Origin: Sulfurimonas paralvinellae
GTDB taxonomy: Bacteria > Campylobacterota > Campylobacteria > Campylobacterales > Sulfurimonadaceae
NCBI RefSeq assembly: GCF_014905135.1
Contig: NZ_CP041406.1
Span: 1,860,001 to 1,924,000, forward strand
DNA: 64,000 nt
Reading direction: 5' to 3'
The notes beneath the pieces are model-generated. The model worked only from the letters and a program-made list of their open reading frames with translations, was not told the DNA's origin and did no database searches. The position numbers were made by a program, and so were the translations under genes. This document shows, one piece after another, positions 1 through 8,095 of this stretch. Every line of letters starts with the position of its first letter. Position 1 is the first letter of the stretch.

Positions 1-297
1 AGATATGAACAGACGACCTTCAAGACCTTCAAACTGTTCCATCTCTTTAATGATGGAACTTGGAGAGAGAACGACCCCGTTACCAACAACATTGATTGCT
101 TTTGGATTGAGCACACCCGATGGGATAAGGTGCAATGCATACTTGACGCCGTCAACCCAAATAGTGTGTCCCGCATTATGCCCGCCTTGAGAACGGCAGA
201 CCATATCATACTCCAATGCAAGTTTATCGACTATTTTCCCTTTACCTTCATCACCCCACTGGATGCCCACGATTACATCAGCTCTATTTCTACTCAT
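1..297 (-). CDS. purA: Adenylosuccinate synthetase, N-terminal part (cut by window edge)
   Basis: The product would join IMP and aspartate with GTP to make adenylosuccinate, the first committed step to AMP in the cytosol. Translating from the ATG at 295-297 on the minus strand gives [20 protein letters not shown], the glycine-rich GTP-binding/catalytic opening of this family (WGDEGKGK), followed by the [11 protein letters not shown] segment that contributes IMP binding. Only 99 codons are inside the window; the rest lies before base 1. The start is 3 bases after the hisZ stop, so it is the third gene of an aminotransferase-hisZ-purA operon. Identification is from family motifs seen directly and is secure. 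Confidence 0.95.
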   Translation of the reverse strand, partial: MSRNRADVIVGIQWGDEGKGKIVDKLALEYDMVCRSQGGHNAGHTIWVDGVKYALHLIPSGVLNPKAINVVGNGVVLSPSSIIKEMEQFEGLEGRLFIS

Positions 298-300
298 AAT

Positions 301-1158
301 TTATTTTTCCTCTTTTTGACATGCTTCGCATAAAGCATCTGTATATATTGCAAATCCTACAGAAGTAAGCTCTTCATTCTTGTAACGTCCGCCTCTTGCA
401 TAGACTTCATTATCAACGATACAACGGAAGTACAGCTCATCATAATAAAGCATTTTTGCATAGTACATAGGTGCAAGCACTGCATTGTCACACTTCATCT
501 CACTGCAGAGTTCTTTCATTTTCAGAAGTTCATCTGCTATCTCTTTTGGCGCACTCGCTATAACATCATCCACCTGTTCCACATGCTGCAAATAAACAAG
601 TTTTGTCAGCCACTCTTCGCCGATATTAATGAATTTATCAATATTGATATGTCGAAAATCATCGATTGTAAGTTCTGAAAACATTCCACTAAGCAGTTGC
701 GGAATTTTCATATTTGATATCTGAATCAGAGGTTTCACCTCAAGTCTTTCAAATATCTCCACAGCAATGTTCATAACGCTGGAGAGTTTTTTCTCCCCCA
801 TAAACTCTACGCCGACCTGATACTGTTCCGTTGTCGGAAATGTAAATACAGGCTGAATATAGAACCATTTTTTCTGCTCTGTATTACGACCAAGGCGTTT
901 TTCAATGATGCGCACGACATCGATCGTCGAGTCTGCACGCAGTGAAAGTGAATGATTTTTTTCGTCATTTATGCGAATCAACTCTTTTTCATCGGCAATG
1001 GATCTGTGCTGATGGTACGAAAAGACAGGGGTAACGATCTCTTCATAACCGTTTGCATCGAGTACTTCGCTCGCCGTATTTTCGATTCGACGTTTTAACT
1101 TGGCACTCTCACCAAAGTACAACTTCGAACCGTTTGGAATTTCATGTTCAAGTATCAT
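301..1158 (-). CDS. hisZ: ATP phosphoribosyltransferase regulatory subunit (HisZ-like)
   Basis: This 285-residue protein is a truncated class II histidyl-tRNA synthetase-like fold without the anticodon-binding domain, the hallmark of HisZ, which activates the short form of HisG at the first step of histidine synthesis. Visible are the motif-2-like region with YEEIVTPVFSYHQ near residues 38-50, SLRADSTIDVVRII near 71-84, and the late ARGGRYKNE segment near 253-261 that matches the synthetase 'A-GGRYD' loop. True HisS is about 420 residues, so length argues against a tRNA synthetase. Its ATG directly follows the stop of the upstream aminotransferase (TAGATG) and its stop is 3 bases before purA. 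Role as HisZ is inferred from fold and length; hisG is not in the window. Confidence 0.82.
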   Translation of the reverse strand: MILEHEIPNGSKLYFGESAKLKRRIENTASEVLDANGYEEIVTPVFSYHQHRSIADEKELIRINDEKNHSLSLRADSTIDVVRIIEKRLGRNTEQKKWFYIQPVFTFPTTEQYQVGVEFMGEKKLSSVMNIAVEIFERLEVKPLIQISNMKIPQLLSGMFSELTIDDFRHINIDKFINIGEEWLTKLVYLQHVEQVDDVIASAPKEIADELLKMKELCSEMKCDNAVLAPMYYAKMLYYDELYFRCIVDNEVYARGGRYKNEELTSVGFAIYTDALCEACQKEEK

Positions 1159-2286
1159 CTATATCTCTTTTTTTTCTAACGCTGTTTTAAAGTATGTTTC
1201 ATTGTAAACTTTTGAAGCAAGACCAGAATACTCCAAGCGTCCCATACGATGTAAAATAAGTTCGATCGCATTGACAACCCAGATAGACTCATATGGCTCG
1301 ATAAGTCCCATTTGGTTGATTCTGAAGATCTTACCTTTTAAATGGTCCTGTCCGCCCGCAACATTCACGCCATATTCTTCTTTGAGAGCTGAACGTATCT
1401 TTGAAGCATCTTTGTCATCAATTGTCGTCATACTTTTTGCAGGAACTTTTGGATAACTATGCAGACCTATCGCTTCAAGTGCGGCACGGGTCGCTTTTGC
1501 ACGGCGCGCAGTATTGCAGTAAAGAACACCGAAACCGCCTTGTTTTTCAATTGTCTCAAGAACTTCCAAAAGACCAATGACCAATGTCGTTGCAGCTGTA
1601 TAAGCTGTTGTATTTTGACGTTGCTTTTTAATCTCTGAAGCAAGATTGAAGTAGTATCCCGTACCTGAGCCGATCTTCTCGATCGCCGCATTTGAAAGAC
1701 CTAAAATAGCAAGTCCCGGTGGCAGCATAAGTGCTTTTTGGCTTCCTGCGATCAGACAGTCGATATGAGAAACATCGATACGCTCAACGCCGACAGCCGT
1801 AATACCGTCAGCGATAATCATAATTTCAGGATTGATCTCTTTAACAGCTTTTGCCAGCTCTTCTACAGGATGGCGCAGGCCGCCTGCCGATTCACTGATC
1901 TGTACCGCTATGGCATCGATATCACTGTTTGCTTTGACAGCTTCAACAACTGCTTCAACACTTACAGGTGTATCCCACTCATTTTTTATCTCAACGTTTT
2001 TCAGTCCGTGTGCTGTTGCGATCTTGCCAAAACGCTCACCGAACTTTCCGGAGTTTACATTTAAAAGTGTGTTTTTACAAAGATTTATTACAGCTGCTTC
2101 CATAGCTCCTGTTCCGCTTGAAGCGATCATAACGACTTCATCGGTAGCGAAAAGTTCAAAAAGATGTTTTCGTGTCTTTTCAAAGATAGCTTCAAATTCC
2201 GGTGTACGGTGATGCATTGTCTCTTCAGCCATTGCATTTCTAACATTTTGTGGTACCGGTGTCGGTCCAGGAGTAAAAAGTAACAT
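1159..2286 (-). CDS. Class V PLP aminotransferase (alanine/serine-glyoxylate type)
   Basis: The 375-residue product is a fold-type I, class V aminotransferase. It opens with LLFTPGPTPVP, typical of the alanine-glyoxylate/serine-pyruvate aminotransferase branch, has the SSGTGAMEAA phosphate-binding stretch near residues 56-65, the IADGITAVG aspartate that contacts the pyridine nitrogen near 158-166, and the Schiff-base lysine in GSQKALMLPPGL (K184). The exact amino donor cannot be read from sequence; glycine/serine/alanine metabolism is most likely. It is first in the operon with hisZ and purA. A -10 TATAAT lies at 2338-2343 and an AGGA ribosome site sits before the ATG. Confidence 0.85.
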   Translation of the reverse strand: MLLFTPGPTPVPQNVRNAMAEETMHHRTPEFEAIFEKTRKHLFELFATDEVVMIASSGTGAMEAAVINLCKNTLLNVNSGKFGERFGKIATAHGLKNVEIKNEWDTPVSVEAVVEAVKANSDIDAIAVQISESAGGLRHPVEELAKAVKEINPEIMIIADGITAVGVERIDVSHIDCLIAGSQKALMLPPGLAILGLSNAAIEKIGSGTGYYFNLASEIKKQRQNTTAYTAATTLVIGLLEVLETIEKQGGFGVLYCNTARRAKATRAALEAIGLHSYPKVPAKSMTTIDDKDASKIRSALKEEYGVNVAGGQDHLKGKIFRINQMGLIEPYESIWVVNAIELILHRMGRLEYSGLASKVYNETYFKTALEKKEI

Positions 2287-2337
2287 TGTGATTCCTATTG
2301 TTGCCTAATTTAATGTTTAATTTTAAAAAAACCTCGT

Positions 2338-2343
2338 ATTATA
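2338..2343 (-). promoter_or_regulatory. -10 box for the aminotransferase-hisZ-purA operon
   Basis: TATAAT on the minus strand, 52 bases before the aminotransferase ATG at 2286, in the divergent spacer shared with uppP. The leader between contains an AGGA ribosome site. No clear -35 is seen, as is usual in Campylobacterota. Confidence 0.55.
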
Positions 2344-2379
2344 TCGAAATATGTTTAAATTTAAGTTTTAAGGCAAAAG

Positions 2380-3150
2380 ATGACAATTTTTGATTCACTG
2401 ATTTTAGGAAGTATAGAAGGCTTTACAGAGTTTCTGCCAATCTCCTCGACAGGGCATCTTATTGTCGCTTCAAAATTTCTCGGCATCGATCAGACAAGCG
2501 TGACCAAAGCCTATGAAGTCATCATCCAGTTCGCTGCGATTTTAGCGGTCGTACTCAATTACAGAGAAAAATTTACGCTTCAAAAAATAGAACTTTGGAA
2601 AAAGCTCATTTTGGCCTTTATCCCCATTGGCGCTGTTGGATTTTTATTTTCCCATCAAATAAAAGAGCTTTTTAGCGTTACCATTGTCGCTGTTATGTTC
2701 ATTGTCGGCGGTATCGTTTTTTTGCTTGTTGAAAAATTTTACATTCCAAACGAGAAAAAGCTTATCGATGATGTCGAGAACGTCACCTACAAACAGGCTT
2801 TGTGGATCGGTATTGCTCAGATATTCGCTCTTGTTCCGGGAACAAGCCGTGCGGGATCGAGCATCATAGGAGCACTTCTTGTCGGTCTCTCACGCAAGGC
2901 AAGTGCCGAATTTAGCTTCCTGCTCGCTTTTCCTGTTATGTCTGCTGTCACCGGTTATGATCTGCTCAAACATTACCATGAGTTTTCTAGTGCCAATCTT
3001 GAAAACCTCTTCATCGGTTTTGTTGTCGCATTTTTCGTTGCCTATCTGACTATCAAACTTTTCTTGAAATTTCTGGAAAAATTCACCTTTGTAGCCTTTG
3101 GTATCTATCGTATTTTATTTGGCATATTACTTTTAACATTATTTAACTAG
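2380..3150 (+). CDS. uppP: Undecaprenyl-diphosphatase UppP/BacA
   Basis: This inner-membrane enzyme dephosphorylates undecaprenyl diphosphate so that the lipid carrier for peptidoglycan and other envelope polymers can be reused; extra copies give bacitracin tolerance. The 256-residue length is standard. The first family motif, [16 protein letters not shown], is at residues 13-28 and the second, [10 protein letters not shown], is at about 157-166; both contain the acidic, serine and arginine residues that form the active site. The rest is a series of hydrophobic helices. It is divergent from the aminotransferase operon; an AAGG ribosome site precedes the ATG. Confidence 0.95.
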   Translation: MTIFDSLILGSIEGFTEFLPISSTGHLIVASKFLGIDQTSVTKAYEVIIQFAAILAVVLNYREKFTLQKIELWKKLILAFIPIGAVGFLFSHQIKELFSVTIVAVMFIVGGIVFLLVEKFYIPNEKKLIDDVENVTYKQALWIGIAQIFALVPGTSRAGSSIIGALLVGLSRKASAEFSFLLAFPVMSAVTGYDLLKHYHEFSSANLENLFIGFVVAFFVAYLTIKLFLKFLEKFTFVAFGIYRILFGILLLTLFN

Positions 3151-3164
3151 CATATTTTTTAACA

Positions 3165-3180
3165 TTGGAATAGTTCTTGC
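3165..3180 (+). promoter_or_regulatory. Sigma-54 (RpoN) promoter
   Basis: TTGGAATAGTTCTTGC followed by a T-run. The GG (3167-3168) and GC (3179-3180) have the exact -24/-12 spacing of sigma-54 promoters, and the flanking bases fit the Campylobacterota flavour of the consensus (GGAA-N6-TTGCTT). The predicted start is near 3192, 14 bases before the ribosome site of the small ORF at 3217. Sigma-54 in this phylum mainly drives mid-class flagellar genes. Confidence 0.72.
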
Positions 3181-3216
3181 TTTTCTTTTAGCATCTTAAA
3201 TGTTAAAGGAGATATC

Positions 3217-3309
3217 ATGCAAAATCTTAGCAGATATAACGCCCACCTACATTTAGTTTTACAAAAACTCGAGCGCTCTTTTTATGGATTGAGCCGAAAG
3301 TTTTTATAA
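3217..3309 (+). CDS. Small 30-residue protein, sigma-54 driven, function unknown
   Basis: ATG at 3217, stop TAA at 3307-3309, with a strong AAAGGAG ribosome site six bases upstream. The peptide is basic and could form an amphipathic helix (it opens [20 protein letters not shown] and ends in a basic-aromatic stretch). I do not recognise it. Support for it being real is contextual: a textbook sigma-54 promoter at 3165-3180, a short leader, and a good ribosome site, all in a 150-base gap between uppP and the convergent rdgB, whose stop it overlaps by six bases. It could be a flagellar-regulon microprotein; alternatively the transcript may act as a small RNA and the ORF be incidental. Confidence 0.55.
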   Translation: MQNLSRYNAHLHLVLQKLERSFYGLSRKFL

Positions 3310-3894
3310 TACTTTCAAAACTTTAGAAGCCAAAGAGAGTGCTTTTGAGCGGTGCGATAATTTTTTCTTTATCGCATTGTCAAGCTCTCCAAGCGTCTTG
3401 TCAAATCCAAACGGTATGAACATCGGATCATATCCGAAACCACCATCACCTCGCGCTTCCGTTATAGCCGTTCCATACATCCATCCGTGAACTGTTCTCT
3501 CTTTGTCTTTTGTTATGATGGCAATAGCCGCTGTATAGTGAGCCGGTGAACTTGTCACACTTTTTGCTTTTATATCATCTATCAGTTTATAGAGATTGTC
3601 TTTATCACTCGCATTCTCTCCGGCATATCGTGCGCTGTATATTCCCGGTGCACCATCCAGCACATCCACACTTATCCCGCTGTCATCAGCCAAAACAACC
3701 GCATCTTCATCCCCCAAAGCTTTATAGACCGCCCGAGCTTTGATAAGTGCATTTTCCTTAAAAGTATCGGCATCTTCTACGATCTCAAAAGGTTCTATTA
3801 TGTCAGTATAGGGTACCACTTCATAATTTTCACACAGCTCTTTTATCTCTCTAACTTTTCCCTTGTTTGATGTTGCTAAAACCAATCTCTTCAA
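3304..3894 (-). CDS. rdgB: XTP/dITP diphosphatase (RdgB/HAM1 family)
   Basis: A house-cleaning pyrophosphatase that hydrolyses deaminated purine nucleotides (XTP, dITP) to monophosphates and keeps them out of nucleic acids. The 196-residue protein starts with the family signature [15 protein letters not shown] (residues 6-20), carries the catalytic/metal acidic patch [24 protein letters not shown] (about 68-91), and the [11 protein letters not shown] loop near 150-160 that recognises the base. Convergent to the small sigma-54 ORF and divergent from the MFS gene at 4024. Confidence 0.95.
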   Translation of the reverse strand: MKRLVLATSNKGKVREIKELCENYEVVPYTDIIEPFEIVEDADTFKENALIKARAVYKALGDEDAVVLADDSGISVDVLDGAPGIYSARYAGENASDKDNLYKLIDDIKAKSVTSSPAHYTAAIAIITKDKERTVHGWMYGTAITEARGDGGFGYDPMFIPFGFDKTLGELDNAIKKKLSHRSKALSLASKVLKVL

Positions 3895-4023
3895 AGCACT
3901 TCCTTAAATTATCTTTTAAATTATACATTTTATCTTTCACAAATCAATTATAAATAATAGTTGCTCTATAATTTCAAAATTATACTATAAAGTAGTTATA
4001 AATCATTTCATAAAAGGCTTTTC

Positions 4024-5349
4024 ATGTTTAAAAAAGTTTTACCACTATCGACGATCTTATTCCTAAGATTTTTAGGACTTTTCCTCGTCCTTCCTGTTCT
4101 ATCTGTTTATGCGCTTGACCTCAAGGGTGCAACTCCTTTTCTTGTTGGTGTTGTTGTAGGTGGTTATGCCCTCACGCAGGCTGTCTTTCAGGTTCCATTT
4201 GGAAGCATGAGTGACAAGGTAGGTCGTAAACCGACGATTCTTTTCGGTCTGTTGATCTTTTTAGTAGGTTCACTTATCTGTGCCTATTCTGACAATATCT
4301 ATATGCTTATGCTTGGGCGTTTCTTACAGGGTGCAGGTGCCATAGGTTCTGTTGTTACAGCGATGATCGCCGATCTTGTCGAAGAGAAACAGCGTGGTCA
4401 TGCAATGGCCATTATGGGTGGATTTATAGCTATAAGCTTCGCTATCGCTATGGCAGTTGGACCGGTTATCGCTTCACACTATGGTATTAGCGCGATCTTT
4501 TTTATAACAGCGGTTCTTGCTGCTGTTGCGATCGTTGTTTTATTTACAAAGGTACCGACTCCGCCAAAGATTAAACACATCTATCATGGTAACACAAAGA
4601 CATCTGACATTCTTAAAGATCCGAATCTTTTGGGTATGATTATTATCAATGCAATGCAAAAAGGACTGATGACAGCTGCTTTTGTTATTATTCCTATCTT
4701 TTTAACAGACCCTAAATATGGTTTTAACTGGGCAAAAAGTGATCTTTGGATGGTCTATGCACCGGCGATGGTCGCAGGACTCATTGCAATGGGACCGGCA
4801 GCTGTCTTTGGAGAAAAAAGAAATATTCCAAAACAGATCTTTATGCTCTCTATCGTACTTTTTACAGCATCTTTTGTAATGATGGGACTAACGAACTCCA
4901 GTACAGTATTTGTTACAGCCGTTATCTTTTTCTTCATCGCGTTTAACATGATGGAACCGCTTGTTCAGTCAATGATCAGTAAATTCGCAAAAGTACACCA
5001 AAAAGGTGCTGCTCTTGGAATTGCAAATTCTGCAGCCTACTTCTTCACATTTATCGGCGGTACTTTTGCAGGTCTCTATCTTGATATCAGCTCACGTGAG
5101 ACACTTGGACTTACCATCGGAGGCATCAGTTTGGCATGGTTGATCTTTACAGCTGTTAAAATGAAAAATCCGCTTCGTTATTCACACCTTATCATTCCAG
5201 AGAATGAAGTAGATTTTGACAAACTCAATGCTCTTGAAAGCGAACATATTGCAGAGTGGTTTATCAATGAAACTGAAAAAGTAGTTGTTATCAAATACGC
5301 AAGTGAAAAACTGGATGAAGACAGACTCAAAGCACAAATTGTAAAATAG
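4024..5349 (+). CDS. MFS transporter, YajR-like with C-terminal YAM-type domain
   Basis: A 441-residue major facilitator with about 12 hydrophobic helices. The loop 2-3 signature GSMSDKVGRKPTILFG is at about residues 59-75 and a second antiporter-like motif (GRFLQGAGAIG) follows near 98-108, consistent with a proton-coupled drug or metabolite exporter. After the last helix a soluble tail of some 55 residues (from about LIIPENEVDFDK) resembles the small ferredoxin-like YAM domain of E. coli YajR in position and length; that assignment is by resemblance. The substrate is unknown. It stands alone with its own promoter region. Confidence 0.8.
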   Translation: MFKKVLPLSTILFLRFLGLFLVLPVLSVYALDLKGATPFLVGVVVGGYALTQAVFQVPFGSMSDKVGRKPTILFGLLIFLVGSLICAYSDNIYMLMLGRFLQGAGAIGSVVTAMIADLVEEKQRGHAMAIMGGFIAISFAIAMAVGPVIASHYGISAIFFITAVLAAVAIVVLFTKVPTPPKIKHIYHGNTKTSDILKDPNLLGMIIINAMQKGLMTAAFVIIPIFLTDPKYGFNWAKSDLWMVYAPAMVAGLIAMGPAAVFGEKRNIPKQIFMLSIVLFTASFVMMGLTNSSTVFVTAVIFFFIAFNMMEPLVQSMISKFAKVHQKGAALGIANSAAYFFTFIGGTFAGLYLDISSRETLGLTIGGISLAWLIFTAVKMKNPLRYSHLIIPENEVDFDKLNALESEHIAEWFINETEKVVVIKYASEKLDEDRLKAQIVK

Positions 5350-5424
5350 CCTTCATTTATTGATTTATATCATCGTGTAAATCATCATAATAAGCTAGAA
5401 TAATCCAAAAAAAGGGTTTTATCC

Positions 5425-5871
5425 ATGAGATTATTCTTCTTATTGCTTACCTTCACACTAACACTTTTTACAATGACAGGATGTGACAAGCAAGCAACTT
5501 CGCAAGTCCATGAGATACATTACGATAGAGATATGTGTGCTCGCTGTGCCATGGTTGTCAGTGACAGAAAAAATACCGTAGAAGCCATCAATCCTGCAAC
5601 AGGGAAATATTATCCGTTCGATGACATCGGCTGCATGATTCTTTGGTTCGATGATGAACAGATTCCATGGAAAGACAAAGCTGTTATCTGGGTAACGGAT
5701 GCCAAAACAGGCAAATGGATCGATGCCAGAAAGGCATACTATGACACAAATAACATAACTCCTATGGCCTATGGTTTTTCAGCTCATAAATCAAAAGAAG
5801 ATATTGCAAAAGGTGAAGAGATTATTGACTTTGATGAAGTTGTCTCGAGAGTGAAAAAGATTGGAAGGTAG
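5425..5871 (+). CDS. NosL-family copper lipoprotein
   Basis: A 148-residue lipoprotein with an N-terminal signal ending in the lipobox TMTGC (Cys about residue 20). The mature part has the NosL hallmarks: the paired-cysteine motif MCARCAMVV near 38-46, which includes the copper-binding Cys and Met, a following FDDIGCMILWF segment, and the WVTDAKTGKWIDARKAYY tail. NosL proteins bind Cu(I) and help metallate nitrous oxide reductase. It is on the plus strand at the end of the nos cluster and its last 50 bases overlap the convergent nosD-like gene. It is a second, divergent NosL compared with the gene at 7617. Confidence 0.85.
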   Translation: MRLFFLLLTFTLTLFTMTGCDKQATSQVHEIHYDRDMCARCAMVVSDRKNTVEAINPATGKYYPFDDIGCMILWFDDEQIPWKDKAVIWVTDAKTGKWIDARKAYYDTNNITPMAYGFSAHKSKEDIAKGEEIIDFDEVVSRVKKIGR

Positions 5872-7060
5872 GTTTTTTATCTTCCATAACCAAAGTAGGC
5901 TCTACAAAGGGAGCAAGCTTCAGTAGAAAATCAAGCAGCGCCATCACCGGTGCCGCGTAAAAAAATTTTACCTTGTGATTTTCCTGCCATAGCATATCGG
6001 CATGCTGATAGACCTTGTAGGGAGTGTCACCTACACCGTCATTATTCCTATCAAAACCGTCATATCTATCCCAATAATTAAACTCAACAACATTTGAAGC
6101 ATCAAAACCGCCTCCAACATCCTTAATGACATCATCGATATTGCCGTGGATGCTGTTATGGCGTATAGTATTATCTTTAATGCTTGCGTGAAAGTGCAAT
6201 GCTTCGGCATTATAAGCTATTTCATTCGCTTCTATAGTTCGTTTCATGCCTCGTGATTTTTCTGCGCCTTGAATATAGAGTCCTTTTGCATTGTAACGGA
6301 CACTGTTGTCTTTAAAAATAAAATTAGAAACATGACCTATCATCACACCGATTCCGGCCGCACCCGTAGCACTGAATATTTCATTGTCTTCAACAAGTGT
6401 ATCTTTTGCTCCCATAAACATCATAGATACTGAATTGTACCGGTAAACGTTCGCTTTAAAGTGGTTGCTGTTTGAGAGTTCCAAATGTGTTGCAAACCGG
6501 TTATTAACAAATATATTGTTCTCAAAAAAATTGTGGTGAGAGTAGTTGAGCGTAACATCACGCGTCTCATGGATTTTATTATGCTCTATAGTGTTGTAGT
6601 GAGAAAAGTAGAGTTTTAAACCGTTTCCACGTAAGGGGATTGTGTTTTTTGTTACCGTTATATCATTGTTCTTTATCAAAGAGTTTTCAACCATATCCAT
6701 ATCGATGCCATAAAGGACATCTCTGAGTCTGCAGTTACTTATTTCAACAAATACTGCTTTGTGAATTGTAACACCTGCGTCAATCTGCTGCATATTGCTG
6801 CCACTGTTGGTGATTATGAGGTTTTTTAAAACTACTTGTGAGCTTTGTATTGTAACGACTGAGCCATGAGCATCTCCGCGAATCTCTACCTGCTCGCCTT
6901 GTCCAACGATACTAAGAGGTTTTGTGATGAGAAGATTTCCCTGATAGATACCGTTTTGAAGTTTTATGACGGCACCGGGTTGTGCCTTGTCGATAGCATC
7001 CTGCAAAGGATTTGCGAATGCATAAGAGAAAAAAGTGAGAAATAACAGAAGGATTTTCAT
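5822..7060 (-). CDS. NosD-like periplasmic parallel beta-helix protein (second copy)
   Basis: A 412-residue exported protein with a short signal peptide (cleavage after about YAFA, residue 16) followed by repeating right-handed beta-helix rungs of the CASH/NosD type (for example ISNCRLRDVLYGIDMD and NSLIKNNDITV). NosD, with the NosFY ABC complex, is needed for assembly of the CuZ centre of nitrous oxide reductase in the periplasm. It resembles the nosD at 12373 along the whole length, including the C-terminal GVGDTPYKVYQHADMLW segment, so it looks like an old duplicate. It follows the PAS gene by 20 bases and is the last gene of the long minus-strand nos operon. Confidence 0.85.
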   Translation of the reverse strand: MKILLLFLTFFSYAFANPLQDAIDKAQPGAVIKLQNGIYQGNLLITKPLSIVGQGEQVEIRGDAHGSVVTIQSSQVVLKNLIITNSGSNMQQIDAGVTIHKAVFVEISNCRLRDVLYGIDMDMVENSLIKNNDITVTKNTIPLRGNGLKLYFSHYNTIEHNKIHETRDVTLNYSHHNFFENNIFVNNRFATHLELSNSNHFKANVYRYNSVSMMFMGAKDTLVEDNEIFSATGAAGIGVMIGHVSNFIFKDNSVRYNAKGLYIQGAEKSRGMKRTIEANEIAYNAEALHFHASIKDNTIRHNSIHGNIDDVIKDVGGGFDASNVVEFNYWDRYDGFDRNNDGVGDTPYKVYQHADMLWQENHKVKFFYAAPVMALLDFLLKLAPFVEPTLVMEDKKPTFQSFSLSRQLHQSQ

Positions 7061-7080
7061 TTTATCTCACGCAGCAGAAT

Positions 7081-7605
7081 CTAGTAAAATTTATGAATCT
7101 CTTCCATAATATTGGCAAACTCAATATCATCGCCTTTTTCTTTTAAAAACTCGATAAGATATTTTTCACTTGCCTCAATACCTTCAGACTTTTCAATCTC
7201 TAAAAGTTTTGCGTAAAGATCGGCAATAATCTCTATGACATGACGTGAGATCTTCTTGCGTGAAGCGTGATAGCCTATAATCTTACCCGTATCCGTATCT
7301 TTACGAATCTCAAACTCTGTAAATATCCAATAATAGCGTCCATCTTTTGCCAGATTTTTCACGACAGCATTGATGTTTTTCCCCGCCCCTATAGTCTCCC
7401 ATAAAAGTTTAAACACCACTTTTGGCATATCAGGGTGGCGAACAATACTATGCGGTTTGCCTATCAACTCTTCCTCACTGTAACCGGATACTTCCTGAAA
7501 GTAATCATTGGCAAAGGTAATTTTCCCTTTCTCATCAGTTTCACTGACAATATAGCGTTTTGGATCGAGTACTATCTCTTCATCTATCGGTGTTGGTTTT
7601 GTCAT
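7081..7605 (-). CDS. Aer/CetB-type PAS-domain redox sensor protein
   Basis: A 174-residue soluble protein with one PAS domain (about 15-125) of the aerotaxis type: TFANDYFQEVSGYSEEELIGKPHSIVRHPDMPK matches the FAD-binding PAS of E. coli Aer and Campylobacter CetB in the N-x-x-F, GY-x-EELIGKPH and VRHPDMP elements (shown here as elements, not a continuous read). The remaining C-terminal part is helical with no enzymatic or methyl-accepting domain. In Campylobacter such single-domain proteins pair with a membrane chemoreceptor for energy taxis. The AAGGAGG ribosome site is excellent, and it sits in the nos operon, which suggests redox sensing tied to N2O respiration; that link is inferred. Confidence 0.82.
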   Translation of the reverse strand: MTKPTPIDEEIVLDPKRYIVSETDEKGKITFANDYFQEVSGYSEEELIGKPHSIVRHPDMPKVVFKLLWETIGAGKNINAVVKNLAKDGRYYWIFTEFEIRKDTDTGKIIGYHASRKKISRHVIEIIADLYAKLLEIEKSEGIEASEKYLIEFLKEKGDDIEFANIMEEIHKFY

Positions 7606-7616
7606 TACATCCTCCT

Positions 7617-8087
7617 TTATAAACTGTCATTGAGCCAGTTTATCAGCCCACGATTTACTTCACGAAATCCGAAAATTCGCTTGCCATTATGCGCTTTTGA
7701 AAACTCTTCGGCAGCCTTATAAGAATCAAAAGGCACAAGGTCATCTCCTGAAGGTGAAGTTTTATCACTTCCATAGACATAAAAAGCACCTTTTGCATTA
7801 ACGGCTTTCGTTGTAGCAAAATCAGTCACATAAATCTTTTTAAAATCACTCTCTTGTTTGATGCCAAATTCAGGCCATTTTCCAGGTCTGAAATAAAACT
7901 CGAACATTGACTTTGGTGAAACAAAAAAAATCTCTTTACCGTTGGCAAGTTCTATTTTTGCAACCCACTGAGGATATTTATAAACTTTCATTTGTCGCAC
8001 AAGTCCGGTTGTATTTTTATCGTAATTTATTTCATTCGATAAAAGCAAACTTACAGATAACAACAGTAATACGATGACTTTTTTCAT
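7617..8087 (-). CDS. nosL: NosL-like accessory protein of the nos operon
   Basis: A 156-residue secreted protein (signal MKKVIVLLLLSVSLLLSN) of the NosL/MerB-like fold: the KIELANGKEIFFVSPKSMFEFYF stretch at about 44-66, the KKIYVTDFATTKAVNAKGAFYVYGSD core at about 83-108 and the DLVPFDSYKAAEEFSKAHNGK tail are characteristic of NosL C-terminal regions. Unlike the lipoprotein at 5425 it lacks the CxxC copper motif and has no lipobox, so copper binding in the standard way is doubtful. Position directly after nosY matches nosL of Wolinella succinogenes. Function in NosZ maturation is inferred from family and place. Confidence 0.78.
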   Translation of the reverse strand: MKKVIVLLLLSVSLLLSNEINYDKNTTGLVRQMKVYKYPQWVAKIELANGKEIFFVSPKSMFEFYFRPGKWPEFGIKQESDFKKIYVTDFATTKAVNAKGAFYVYGSDKTSPSGDDLVPFDSYKAAEEFSKAHNGKRIFGFREVNRGLINWLNDSL

Positions 8088-8095
8088 TATATCTC

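Noticed and set aside
301-1158. Histidyl-tRNA synthetase
   Set aside because: The class II core is there but the protein is only 285 residues and lacks the anticodon-binding domain; HisZ fits better.
6555-6575. TCACGCG and similar near-matches to the over-represented octamer
   Set aside because: Only exact CTCACGCA/TGCGTGAG copies were counted; one-base variants are left out to avoid inflating the signal.
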